Shown: in pieces, positions 8,824-16,712 of the stretch
How positions within the stretch are numbered: the first letter of the stretch is position 1
How the letters are laid out: each line of letters opens with the position of its first letter
Assembly (NCBI GenBank): GCA_016794785.1
Contig: JAEUHC010000007.1
Coordinates: forward strand, 107,710-171,709
Source: Opitutaceae bacterium
GTDB lineage: Bacteria > Verrucomicrobiota > Verrucomicrobiia > Opitutales > Opitutaceae
Direction of reading: 5' to 3'
Length of the DNA stretch: 64,000 nucleotides
The notes under the pieces: generated by a model
Told to the model about the DNA's origin: nothing
The model's input: the letters and a program-made list of their open reading frames with translations, nothing else
Database searches by the model: none
Made by a program: the position numbers and the translations under genes

Positions 8824-8852
8824 TTGATGCTTGCGGCATGATGTCCTAAGAT
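8824..8852 (+). promoter_or_regulatory. Candidate sigma-70 promoter for the DUF5343/HEPN pair
   Basis: TTGATG at 8824-8829 and TAAGAT at 8847-8852 are separated by 17 bases, each matching four of six consensus positions. Initiation would be near 8859, about 40 bases upstream of the first ATG (8898). It lies in a gap of about 220 bases that is AT-richer than the flanking genes. Confidence 0.5.
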
Positions 8853-8897
8853 GCATCGATGAGTGGTCGTCCGCTCTACTGCTAACCCCTTCCGGCA

Positions 8898-9524
8898 ATG
8901 CTCACCGATCGATACATGACCAGCATCAAAAACGTGCCGGCGATTATGCAAAAAATTATCGACGGCACTGCGCCTGATCGATTCTCGCAGGCCCACTTGA
9001 AGAGCATTGGGTTCAAGAGTAGCAATGACCAAGGAATTATCCCGGTGCTCAAAGCTTTGGGATTCTTGAGCGCCGACGGAGCGCCTTCGCAGAGGTATCT
9101 TGCTTACCGTGATCGCACACGTAGTCGCTCGGTGTTGGGTGAAGCTCTTCGTGAGAATTATGGGGATCTCTTTCACATAAATGAGAGCCTCTCTGAATCT
9201 GACCGTGATGCTGTGGAAGGAAAATTTAAGTCGGTCCATAACTCTTCAGATCGGGTGGCACAGCTGCAGGCGATGACCTTTTTTGCGCTACTGGCGCTTG
9301 CAGATCCAAAGGCAAAGGCGCCGACTTTACCTGCTCCCCCTGCGTCTATCGCGTCTTCCGTTGAGGATAATGGAAGTAGGTTTAAATCGCAGGAAAGCCA
9401 CCCGCATTCTGTGCATTTTTCTGGTCTTCGATATAATATCGAGATCCACCTGCCGGCCACCAAGGAGATCGAAGTCTACAATGCGATTTTCAAATCAATC
9501 GCAGAGAACTTATTGAATGATTGA
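8898..9524 (+). CDS. DUF5343 family protein, candidate antitoxin or partner of the HEPN gene
   Basis: A 208-residue soluble protein. The N-terminal half reads as DUF5343: YMTSIKNVPAIMQKI, SQAHLKSIGFKSSNDQGIIP, VLKALGFLSADGAPSQRY, then GEALRENYGDLFHIN and SDRVAQLQAMTFFALLALAD. This looks like winged-helix segments with a conserved C-terminal helix. A Pro/Ala linker (about 137-145) leads to a short terminal domain ending in ATKEIEVYNAIFKSIAENLL. ATG codons at 8898 and 8916 are both possible starts. Its last eight bases overlap the start of the HEPN gene, implying co-translation. DUF5343 has no established biochemical role that I know of. Codon usage is visibly more AT-rich than neighbours, suggesting transfer. 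Confidence 0.82.
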   Translation: MLTDRYMTSIKNVPAIMQKIIDGTAPDRFSQAHLKSIGFKSSNDQGIIPVLKALGFLSADGAPSQRYLAYRDRTRSRSVLGEALRENYGDLFHINESLSESDRDAVEGKFKSVHNSSDRVAQLQAMTFFALLALADPKAKAPTLPAPPASIASSVEDNGSRFKSQESHPHSVHFSGLRYNIEIHLPATKEIEVYNAIFKSIAENLLND

Positions 9525-10104
9525 GCGAAAAGATCTTCGGGACTGGCTTTTCCGCGGACTTATGTTCGAGGCGGATGCTGAAGTATTTCGCGGTGCCGGC
9601 ATCCGCGTCGGGGCGAGCCAGGAGGCAAGTGAGCGCAGCTTGGTCCAAGAGGCACTTGCTCCATTCAGCGTGGATTTGCGAAACCAAGCCCTTCGAATGG
9701 CGCGTTTATATGCGATGCTTTATTGCTTCGAAAACTCGGTTCGTGGTCTGGTTAGACAGAGGTTAGAGGAAAAATATGGCCCAAATTGGTGGGCTGAGCA
9801 GGTGTCTTCGAAAATTGTTCAATTTGCCGAATCTCGGCAAAAAGACGCTCTTGAGAATTCTTGGTTGGAGGGCGCCACAAAGGACCCGCTTGGCTTCATT
9901 CAGTTTGGTCACTTGGCAGACATCATTATCGCAAGATGGGAAGATTTCAGTGATCTGGTCCCCACGCAGCACTGGGTGAAGCAGCGGATGGATGAACTCG
10001 AAAAGGCGCGGAATTTTATCGCACACAATCGCCTGTTAATGCCGGCTGAATTTTCCCGTATCGAGATGTATCTGGACGATTGGAACAAGACGGTTGGGTT
10101 TTAG
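9517..10104 (+). CDS. Swt1-family HEPN domain protein, putative ribonuclease toxin
   Basis: A 195-residue protein with the HEPN architecture seen next to DUF5343 genes. An early helix carries LYAMLYCFENSVRGLVRQ, with the conserved E-N and Arg typical of Swt1-type HEPN, followed by EEKYGPNWW. The catalytic-type Rx4-6H motif appears as RNFIAHN (Arg165, His170), preceded by the acidic-basic helix MDELEKA. HEPN domains with this motif are usually RNA-cutting toxins or effectors of host defence. That is family knowledge; activity here is inferred. It overlaps the DUF5343 gene by eight bases in another frame and shares its lower GC content. The downstream 80 bases before the next convergent gene show no terminator. 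Confidence 0.82.
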   Translation: MIERKDLRDWLFRGLMFEADAEVFRGAGIRVGASQEASERSLVQEALAPFSVDLRNQALRMARLYAMLYCFENSVRGLVRQRLEEKYGPNWWAEQVSSKIVQFAESRQKDALENSWLEGATKDPLGFIQFGHLADIIIARWEDFSDLVPTQHWVKQRMDELEKARNFIAHNRLLMPAEFSRIEMYLDDWNKTVGF

Positions 10105-10184
10105 TTTTTCCGCTGCGCAAAGTTCCCAAGTCTTTGATGCGCCTGCCAACCTTTGCTCAAGGCCGGGCGAGAGCGGGGAGGGAA

Positions 10185-10826
10185 TTATTGGGCGTTGCGG
10201 CGCTGAAGGCGGGCGCGCGTCATGCGTTCGCGGAGGCCGCCTTGCTCGAGGAAATCTTTCTCAAGGCGCAGGAGCTGCCGATCGAGCAGGTAGTGCGTCT
10301 GGTGGATGAGGCAGATCGCGATGTTGGCGACGGTCTCGGCGGCGCGGGTCTCGAAGAAGTTGCGGTAGAGTTCGAACGTCTGCGGCGTCGTGCGGCCGAG
10401 CTGGCGAACATAGAGGGCCTCCTTCGAGTCCTTGTCCCACTGCGGGAATTCGCGGACGCGAAGGTAGTCGGCGTAGTCGTCGAGCAGTTCGTCGAGGCTC
10501 GCGCGGGCGACGTTGGTGAGCTTGATCTCGGTTTCCTTGGAGGTGCGGCCGGCCTTGCTGCCTTCGAGAATGTTGGCTTTCCCGGAGCGCGCGGCCTGAA
10601 TCATCTGGTCGATGGTGCGGTCGCTCTTCGCGAGATACTTGTGCGCGAAGCGATAGGTGAGATCGTAGAGGACCTCGGCTTTTTGGAATGATAAGAGCGT
10701 GCGGGGATCGCCGCGGGGTGGGATGATGCGGGCGGGTTCGGAGTGGGAGGAATGGGAATTCTGGGAAGGATAGGAGGTGGATTTCCCATCCTTCCTATTC
10801 TTCTCATTTTTCCCATCGGAGGGCAT
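10185..10826 (-). CDS. Four-helix-bundle suffix-domain protein
   Basis: A 213-residue protein. After about residue 45 it matches the four-helix-bundle family first known from intervening sequences in 23S rRNA genes: FQKAEVLYDLTYRFAHKYL, RTIDQMIQAARSGKANILEG, TNVARASLDELLDDYADYL, and a C-terminal half with ETVANIAICLIHQTHYLLDRQ. The long form is usually called suffix-domain containing. Here it is free-standing, eight bases downstream of ilvD. The first 40 residues are low complexity (Ser/Asn/Lys/Pro) and are encoded by a purine-rich sequence of ggaa/gggaa repeats, so the true start may be further in. Function is unknown; pentamer-forming RNA-associated roles have been suggested for the family. 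Confidence 0.8.
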   Translation of the reverse strand: MPSDGKNEKNRKDGKSTSYPSQNSHSSHSEPARIIPPRGDPRTLLSFQKAEVLYDLTYRFAHKYLAKSDRTIDQMIQAARSGKANILEGSKAGRTSKETEIKLTNVARASLDELLDDYADYLRVREFPQWDKDSKEALYVRQLGRTTPQTFELYRNFFETRAAETVANIAICLIHQTHYLLDRQLLRLEKDFLEQGGLRERMTRARLQRRNAQ

Positions 10827-10833
10827 GGCGGAA

Positions 10834-12552
10834 CTAGAGATTCTTGTCCGTCACCGCACCCTCCGACGCCGTGCTCACGAGCTTCGCGTATTTGGCGAGG
10901 ACGCCGCGGGTTTCTTTCGGCGGCAGCGGCTTGTAGGCTTTCATGCGCGCGGCGTAGTCGGCTTCGGAGATGAGGAGGCTCATCGTGTTTTTCACGGCGT
11001 CGATTTCGATGAGGTCGCCGTTTTTCACGATGCCGATGGGACCGCCTTTCGCGGCTTCGGGCGTGATGTGGCCGACGTCGAAGCCGTGCGAGCCGCCGGA
11101 GAAACGTCCGTCGGTGATGAGCGCGACATCCTTGATGAGGCCGCGGCCGGCGATGGCGCTGGTGGGTGAGAGCATTTCTCTCATGCCGGGGCCGCCGACG
11201 GGGCCTTCGTTGCGGATGACGACCACGTCGCCTTTGACGACGTCGCCGCGGAGCACGCCTTGGAGCGCGTCTTCCTCGCCCTCGTAAACCTTGGCGGGGC
11301 CCTTGAAGTAGAGGCCTTCCTTGCCGGTGATTTTGCCGACGGCGCCGCCGGGGGCGAGGTTGCCGTTGAGAACGCGGAGGTGGGTGTCCTTCTTGATCGG
11401 CTGATCCCAGGGACGGATGACGTCCTGCTTGTCCGGGTAGGACGGGTAGGGCTGCACGTTTTTGAGCGACTCGGCGATGGTCTCGCCGGAGACGGTGAGG
11501 CAGTCGCCGTGCAACATGCCGCGGTCGAGGAGCAGTTTCATCATCGGGCGGATGCCGCCGATGCGGATGAGGTGGGCCATGCCGTATTTGCCGAAGGGTT
11601 TCACGTCGGCGAGGAGCGGGACGCGGGCGCCGATGGTCTTGAAATCCTCGAGGGTGAGCGGGACCTCGGCGGAGTGGGCGATGGCGAGGAGGTGGAGGAT
11701 GAGGTTGGTCGAGCCGCCGAGCGCGAGGCAGACGGTGATGGAATTCTCGAAGGCTTTCCGCGTGAGGATATCGCGGGGTTTGATGCCTTTCTTGAGCATG
11801 GCCATGACGGCGGCGCCGGCGCGTTCGCAGTCGTCGCGTTTCTCTTTGCCGACGGCGAGCTGGGCGCTGCTGTTGGGCAGGCTCATGCCGAGGGCCTCGA
11901 TGGCGGAGGCCATGGTGTTGGCGGTATACATGCCGCCGCAGGAACCGGGGCCGGGGATGGCGACGGACTCGACCGCTTTCAGGCCGGCGTCGTCGAGCTC
12001 GCCCTTGGCGTGTTTGCCGACGGCCTCGAAGACGGAGACGATGTCGAGGGGCTTCTGCTTGTCGCAGTCGGTGGCGAGGAAACCGGGGAGAATCGTGCCG
12101 CCGTAGATGAAGACCGCGGGGCGGTTGAGGCGGGCGATCGCCATCATGCAACCGGGCATGTTCTTGTCGCAGCCCCCGATGGCGACGAGGCCGTCGAAGC
12201 CCTCGGCGGCGACGGACGTCTCGATGGAGTCGGCGATCACGTCGCGGGAGACGAGGGAGTAGCGCATGCCCTGCGTGCCCATGCTGATGCCGTCGGTGAC
12301 GGTGATGGTATTGAAATAAACGGATTTGCCGCCGGCGGCATCGATGCCCTTTTGCGCGTGCTCGCTGAGTTCGCCGAGGTGGACGTTGCAGGGCGTCATG
12401 TTGCTGGCGGACGAGGCGACGGCGATCTGGGGCTTCTTGAAATCCTCATCGGTGAAGCCGACGGCGCGCAGCATGGAGCGGGCGGGGGCGCGGTCGTTGC
12501 CGTCAACGACGACGGAGGAGTGCGGGCGGGGGTGGGTGGGCGAGGTGCTCAT
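10834..12552 (-). CDS. ilvD: Dihydroxy-acid dehydratase
   Basis: Iron-sulfur dehydratase converting 2,3-dihydroxy-acids to 2-keto acids in valine, isoleucine and leucine synthesis. The 572-residue protein carries the cluster cysteines in ASNMTPCN, GGCDKNMPGCMM and GPGSCGGMYTANTM, and the C-terminal DGRFSGGSHGFDVGHITPEA block. The ATG at 12552 begins MSTSPTHPRPHSS and the conserved DGNDRAPARSMLRAVGFTDED follows. The 102 extra codons upstream have no family resemblance. The leader before this ATG is a run of T/C-rich ttttcc units without Shine-Dalgarno. It is divergent from scpB and followed closely by the four-helix-bundle gene. Confidence 0.95.
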   Translation of the reverse strand: MSTSPTHPRPHSSVVVDGNDRAPARSMLRAVGFTDEDFKKPQIAVASSASNMTPCNVHLGELSEHAQKGIDAAGGKSVYFNTITVTDGISMGTQGMRYSLVSRDVIADSIETSVAAEGFDGLVAIGGCDKNMPGCMMAIARLNRPAVFIYGGTILPGFLATDCDKQKPLDIVSVFEAVGKHAKGELDDAGLKAVESVAIPGPGSCGGMYTANTMASAIEALGMSLPNSSAQLAVGKEKRDDCERAGAAVMAMLKKGIKPRDILTRKAFENSITVCLALGGSTNLILHLLAIAHSAEVPLTLEDFKTIGARVPLLADVKPFGKYGMAHLIRIGGIRPMMKLLLDRGMLHGDCLTVSGETIAESLKNVQPYPSYPDKQDVIRPWDQPIKKDTHLRVLNGNLAPGGAVGKITGKEGLYFKGPAKVYEGEEDALQGVLRGDVVKGDVVVIRNEGPVGGPGMREMLSPTSAIAGRGLIKDVALITDGRFSGGSHGFDVGHITPEAAKGGPIGIVKNGDLIEIDAVKNTMSLLISEADYAARMKAYKPLPPKETRGVLAKYAKLVSTASEGAVTDKNL

Positions 12553-12784
12553 GAAAATTGGGAAATTGGAAAATCGAGAAACGTGGAAAACGAAGGCAAC
12601 CAAGCGGGCCGAGGCCGGGCAAGTGCGTTTGCGGCTGCGCGGCGATGCGGGTGGGGTGCTGTGCCGGTGATGAGGAGAGGCCCGAGCGAGGCGGTAGCCG
12701 GCGAAGGGCGGTGATCGCGCGAGGATCGTTTTGGGGATTGCATGGCTTTGCGCCGGCCGCATCACTGCTCGGCGATTTTCCCGC

Positions 12785-13639
12785 ATGGCCTTCAACCTGA
12801 AAAAAGTGCTCAAGGCGCTCCTGCTCTCGTCGAGCCAGCCGCTCGCGATTAAGGACATTCAGGCGGCGTTCACGCGGTTCCACGACGCGCAGATGCCGTT
12901 GATGGACGAGGCCGAGGCGGCCAGCGCACCGGCTGCAACCGAGCCGGCCGCCGCCGGGGAAAACGTCGCCAACGGCTCCGTCTCTCCCGCGCCCGCCGCG
13001 CCGGCCGAGGAAATCACCGAGGTCTCCGACGAGCCGCCGGCCGACCCGGAACTCTACAGCGAGGTCCCCACGCTGATCACGGCCACGCAGATCCGCGAGG
13101 CGATGGATGCGATCGCCGCCGAGCTGCGGGCGAGCGACGACGGGCTGCTCCTCATCGAGGGCAACGCAGGCTACCGCTTGGTGACGCATCCGCGCTTCGC
13201 GCGCTGGGTGCGCATCCTCCGGCAGGAACCGCCGCCGGTGAAGCTCAGCCAGTCCGCCGTCGAGACCCTGGCCGTGATCGCCTATCGCCAGCCCGTCACG
13301 CGGAGCGAGATCGAGACGATTCGCGGCGTCTCGGCCGAGGCGGGCCTCAACAAGCTGCTCGAGCGCGAGCTCGTTTACATCGTCGGCCGGGCGGATTCGC
13401 CCGGGCGCCCGATCCAATACGGGACCACGGATCAGTTTTTGGAATTCATCGGCATCAAGTCGCTCGACGAGCTGCCGGCCTCCGACGTGCTCTCCTCGCG
13501 CCAGATCGACGAGTGGCTCAAGAACTCCTCCACGGCGCATGCGCCGACCGACACCGACATGGGCCTCGCCGACGAGCAGCTCCCGCTCGAGGCCGCCGGC
13601 GCCACGCCGGAAAAGTCCGAGCCCGCCACCGGCAACTGA
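12785..13639 (+). CDS. scpB: Segregation and condensation protein B with an internal insertion
   Basis: Partner of SMC and ScpA in chromosome condensation and segregation. The ATG at 12785 starts MAFNLKKVLKALLLSSSQPL, the typical first winged helix. About 50 residues of Ala/Pro/Glu-rich linker (about 40-95) are inserted before the usual TATQIREAMDAIAAEL, which is unusual for ScpB. The second winged-helix block VETLAVIAYRQPVTRSEIE and RGVSAEAGLNKLLERELVYIVGR is clear. The C-terminus is a further low-complexity tail of about 40 residues. Total length is 284 residues against about 190-200 for common ScpB. scpA is not in the window. pheA follows after one base. Confidence 0.9.
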   Translation: MAFNLKKVLKALLLSSSQPLAIKDIQAAFTRFHDAQMPLMDEAEAASAPAATEPAAAGENVANGSVSPAPAAPAEEITEVSDEPPADPELYSEVPTLITATQIREAMDAIAAELRASDDGLLLIEGNAGYRLVTHPRFARWVRILRQEPPPVKLSQSAVETLAVIAYRQPVTRSEIETIRGVSAEAGLNKLLERELVYIVGRADSPGRPIQYGTTDQFLEFIGIKSLDELPASDVLSSRQIDEWLKNSSTAHAPTDTDMGLADEQLPLEAAGATPEKSEPATGN

Positions 13640-13640
13640 C

Positions 13641-14720
13641 ATGGAACTCGGCCCCATCCGCGAGAAAATCGACGCGCTCGACAAGCAGCTCGTCGAACTG
13701 CTCAACCAGCGCCTCACCCTCGCCGCCGAGATCGGCAAGCTCAAGCGCAGCGCCGGCGGCCAGATCTACGTGGCGGAGCGCGAAGACGCCGTCTTCCGCA
13801 AGGTCACGGGCCAGAACCAAGGCCCGATTAAGCACGAGGCCCTGCGCGCCATCTACCGCGAGATCATGTCGGCGGCCATCGCGCTCGAGAAGCCGCTGCT
13901 CATCGCCTACCTCGGCCCCGAGGCCAGCAACACGCACGCCGCCGCGCTCAAGAAATTCGGCGCGAGCGTGAGCTACCACGGCATGGCCACCGTGAGCGAC
14001 ATCTTCACCGCGGTGGAAAAGGGCGAGACCGACTACGCCGTCATCCCGATCGAAAACTCCACCGAGGGCTCCGTGCGCGAGGCGCTGGACAGCTTCGTCG
14101 AGAGCGACCTCAAGATCGTCGCGCAGATCTATCTCGAGATTAACCACGCGCTCATCTCCAACTCGCCGCTGGAGGACATCGTGTGCGTGTATTCCAAGGA
14201 TCAGGCGCTCGCGCAGTGCCGCCACTGGCTGCAGCGGCACCTGCCGCAAGCGCGACTTGTCGATGCCCCGAGCACATCGCGCGCGGTGCAGATGGCGAAA
14301 CAGGAGCCCGGCACGGCCGCCATCGCGGGCGAGCTCGCCGCGGAGCACTACGGCGTGCCGATCGTGGCGCGTAACATCCAGGACAAGGCCGACAACACCA
14401 CGCGGTTCTTTGTGCTCGGGAAAAAACCCTCCGGCCCGGTCGGCGGCGGCAAGGACCTGACGAGCGTCGTGGTCTCGCTCGGCGACGAGGCCGCGTCGCA
14501 TTCCGGCGCGCTGCTGAAAATGCTCATGCCCCTCGCCGAGCGCGGCATCAACCTCTCCAAGATCGAGTCGCGCCCGAGCAAGAAGCGTCCGTGGGATTAT
14601 TACTTCTTCCTCGATATCACCGGCCACCACGACGACCCTGCGATGAAGGCAGCCATCGCCGAGCTGCGGAAATTCTGCCCGCTGGTGAAGTGGCTCGGCA
14701 GCTACCCGGCGGTGAGCTGA
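13641..14720 (+). CDS. pheA: Bifunctional chorismate mutase/prephenate dehydratase (P-protein)
   Basis: Converts chorismate to prephenate and then phenylpyruvate for phenylalanine synthesis. Domains of the 359-residue protein: AroQ-type chorismate mutase (1-88, starting IREKIDALDKQLVELLNQR), prephenate dehydratase (92-270, with IAYLGPEASNTHAAALKKFG, VIPIENSTEGSV and the TRFFVLG region), and a C-terminal ACT domain (about 280-357) with the ESRPSKKRPWDYYFF allosteric motif for phenylalanine feedback. The ATG at 13641 is one base after the scpB stop, so it is probably translated by coupling from scpB. A frame extending upstream to 13539 is only a shadow of scpB. Confidence 0.95.
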   Translation: MELGPIREKIDALDKQLVELLNQRLTLAAEIGKLKRSAGGQIYVAEREDAVFRKVTGQNQGPIKHEALRAIYREIMSAAIALEKPLLIAYLGPEASNTHAAALKKFGASVSYHGMATVSDIFTAVEKGETDYAVIPIENSTEGSVREALDSFVESDLKIVAQIYLEINHALISNSPLEDIVCVYSKDQALAQCRHWLQRHLPQARLVDAPSTSRAVQMAKQEPGTAAIAGELAAEHYGVPIVARNIQDKADNTTRFFVLGKKPSGPVGGGKDLTSVVVSLGDEAASHSGALLKMLMPLAERGINLSKIESRPSKKRPWDYYFFLDITGHHDDPAMKAAIAELRKFCPLVKWLGSYPAVS

Positions 14721-14757
14721 CGGCGACGACCGCGCTCCGCCACTCCGTCGCCCGCGC

Positions 14758-15534
14758 ATGAACCTTAACCTCGCAGGCCAGAACGTCGCGGTCTTCGGCG
14801 CCGCCAAGGGCATCGGCCGCGCCATCGCTCTGGGCTTCGTGGCGGAGGGCTGCCGGGTGCGCGGCTTCGATCGCGAGGCTGCTGCGGCGGAGCCGTTGCA
14901 CACGGCGGGCGATATCGTGGGCGGCGACGTGACCTCGCTCGCTCAGGTGCAGGCGCTGGCCGACGCGATGGGCGAGACGGATCACGTGGTGTTTTCCGTC
15001 GGAGCGGGCTCGGGAAAATTCGGATTTCCCTTCTGGAACGTCCCGCCCGCCGACTGGGCGCGCGTCATCGACATCAATCTCATCGGCGCGGTGAACGTCG
15101 CGCACGTCTTTGGCCCGCGCATGGCGGCACGCAAGCGCGGCTCCCTCCTGTTCATCAGCTCGGTCGCGGGGCAAATCGGCTCGCCCACCGATCCGCCCTA
15201 CAGCGCGGCGAAGGCGGGGCTCATCAATTTCATGCAGTGCGCGGCGCGTGACCTCGCGCCGCATAACGTCCGCGCCAACGCGCTCGCGCCCGGCATGGTG
15301 CGGACCGACCTCAACGAGGCGGTGTGGGCCGCCGGCCAGCGCGCGCTGCCGCCGGAAAAACGCGAGAGCTACGACACCTGGGCGAAGGGCAAGATCCTGA
15401 AGGTCGCGCCGCTCGGTCGCTGGCAGATGCCGGAGGAGTTTGCCGCGATGGCGGTGTTCCTCGCGTCGGACCACGCGCGCAACATCACGGGCCAGACGCT
15501 CAACATCGACGGCGGTCAGGTCATGCACGCGTGA
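14758..15534 (+). CDS. SDR-family NAD(P)-dependent oxidoreductase
   Basis: Classical short-chain dehydrogenase of 258 residues with a Rossmann fold. The cofactor loop is FGAAKGIGRAIALGF (usual TGxxxGIG, with the Thr replaced), the catalytic Ser lies in LLFISSVAGQIGSP, and the Tyr and Lys lie in YSAAKAGLINFM. The C-terminal NITGQTLNIDGGQ is typical of 3-oxoacyl-ACP reductase-like members. The substrate cannot be told from sequence. It lies 37 bases after pheA in the same direction, so it may be co-transcribed. A long hairpin repeat follows its stop. Confidence 0.87.
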   Translation: MNLNLAGQNVAVFGAAKGIGRAIALGFVAEGCRVRGFDREAAAAEPLHTAGDIVGGDVTSLAQVQALADAMGETDHVVFSVGAGSGKFGFPFWNVPPADWARVIDINLIGAVNVAHVFGPRMAARKRGSLLFISSVAGQIGSPTDPPYSAAKAGLINFMQCAARDLAPHNVRANALAPGMVRTDLNEAVWAAGQRALPPEKRESYDTWAKGKILKVAPLGRWQMPEEFAAMAVFLASDHARNITGQTLNIDGGQVMHA

Positions 15535-15541
15535 AAATTTT

Positions 15542-15599
15542 CGTAGCGGCGAGCGCCAGCGAGCCGTGAAACGTCGGCTCGCTGGCGCTCGCCGCTACG
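15542..15599. repeat. Perfect 25-bp inverted repeat, REP-like class 2
   Basis: Two perfect 25-base arms (15542-15566 and 15575-15599), beginning cgtagcggcgagcgcc and ending ggcgctcgccgctacg, flank an eight-base loop. It carries GTAG/CTAC ends like the other dispersed elements but a different core. It lies eight bases after the SDR stop and could stall transcription, although no T-tract follows. Confidence 0.85.
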
Positions 15600-15633
15600 A
15601 GGGGCAACGCATCCCGTTTCGATTTCCAATAAA

Positions 15634-16626
15634 ATGAAAGTCATCATCACCGGCGGCGGCGGATTCCTCGGATCGCAGCTCAGCGATCGGTTGCTCGCGC
15701 GCGGCGAGCTCACCGGCCCCGGCGGCAGGTCCGAACCTATCACGGAAATTGTGCTGCTCGACGCGGTGTTTCACCGGCCCGCGGCGGATCCGCGTGTGCG
15801 GCAGGTGGCGGCCGACATCAGCCGGCGCGAGGCGGTGTTCGACGCGGTGGGCCGCGATGCGGCCACGGCGATTTTTCATCTCGCGTCCATGGTGAGCGGC
15901 GAGTGCGAGGAGCGCTTTGACGATGCGCTGCGCGTGAATCTCGACGGGGGGTGCAACGTCTTCGAGGCCGCGCGCGCCGCCGCGGGCCGGCCGCGCGTCG
16001 TGTTTGCCAGCAGCATCGCCTGCTACGGCGGCGAGGCGATGGAGCCCGCCAATTCCGACCGCACCAAGCTCACCCCGCAGACGACCTACGGCATGACCAA
16101 GGCGATCTGCGAGCTGCTCGTGAACGACCACTCGCGCAAGGGCCACTTCGACGGCCGCTCCGTGCGGCTGCCCACGGTCATCATCCGCCCCGGCAAACCC
16201 AACGCCGCCGCGTCGAGCTGGGCGAGCGGGATGTTTCGCGAGCCGCTCGCCGGCGTGCCGTGCGCGCTGCCCGTGCGCCGCGACCAGTGCCACCCGATGA
16301 CCGGCTATCGCACCGTGATCGAATCGTTCATCGCGCTGCACGAGGTGCCCGAGGATCGGCTGCGCGACGATCGGGCGTTTGTGCTGCCGGCGCATCGCGT
16401 GACGCCGGCCCTCGCCGAGGCGGTCATCAAGGAGGTCGCCGCCGAGCGCGGCCTGAAACTCGGCCCGATCGTCGATGCGCCGGATGCGCGCATCCAGGGG
16501 CTCGTGAACAACTGGCCGCAGGCGGTCGATGGGGCGCGCGCTGTGCGGCTCGGTCTGCCTTCGCCGCCGCCGCTCAAGACCATCGTCGAGCAATACCTCG
16601 AAGACTTCGGGCCGAGACGGGCTTGA
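15634..16626 (+). CDS. denD: NAD-dependent epimerase/dehydratase, D-erythronate dehydrogenase-like
   Basis: Extended SDR of 330 residues. It has the nucleotide-binding motif ITGGGGFLGSQL at the N-terminus, HLASMVSGECEERFDDALRVN and the YGMTKAICELLVNDHS catalytic block. VRLPTVIIRPGKPNAAASSW and the CHPMTGYRTVIESF segment resemble DenD, which oxidises D-erythronate C2 in tetronate catabolism. That assignment rests on remembered motif similarity; other sugar-nucleotide or acid dehydrogenases of this clan are possible. None of the usual partner genes (otnK, otnC, otnI) is near. The ATG follows a TTTCGATTTCC leader with no Shine-Dalgarno. Confidence 0.75.
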   Translation: MKVIITGGGGFLGSQLSDRLLARGELTGPGGRSEPITEIVLLDAVFHRPAADPRVRQVAADISRREAVFDAVGRDAATAIFHLASMVSGECEERFDDALRVNLDGGCNVFEAARAAAGRPRVVFASSIACYGGEAMEPANSDRTKLTPQTTYGMTKAICELLVNDHSRKGHFDGRSVRLPTVIIRPGKPNAAASSWASGMFREPLAGVPCALPVRRDQCHPMTGYRTVIESFIALHEVPEDRLRDDRAFVLPAHRVTPALAEAVIKEVAAERGLKLGPIVDAPDARIQGLVNNWPQAVDGARAVRLGLPSPPPLKTIVEQYLEDFGPRRA

Positions 16627-16712
16627 AAAGGGGGTGGGTGAGGAGCGCGTGATTGGCGTTGGCGTCGCGCCTCGGGGGCGTTGATGTTGGCGGCGTTTTC
16701 CCCCTTTGCCCC

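Noticed and set aside
8675..10184. The DUF5343/HEPN island as part of a prophage or integrative element
   Set aside because: No integrase, attachment-like direct repeats, transposase or phage structural genes are seen at its borders, and the only nearby tRNAs are 25 kb away.
12553..12858. 102-codon N-terminal extension of IlvD
   Set aside because: No similarity to the family; the sequence is low-complexity leader DNA. The conserved N-terminus starts at 12552.
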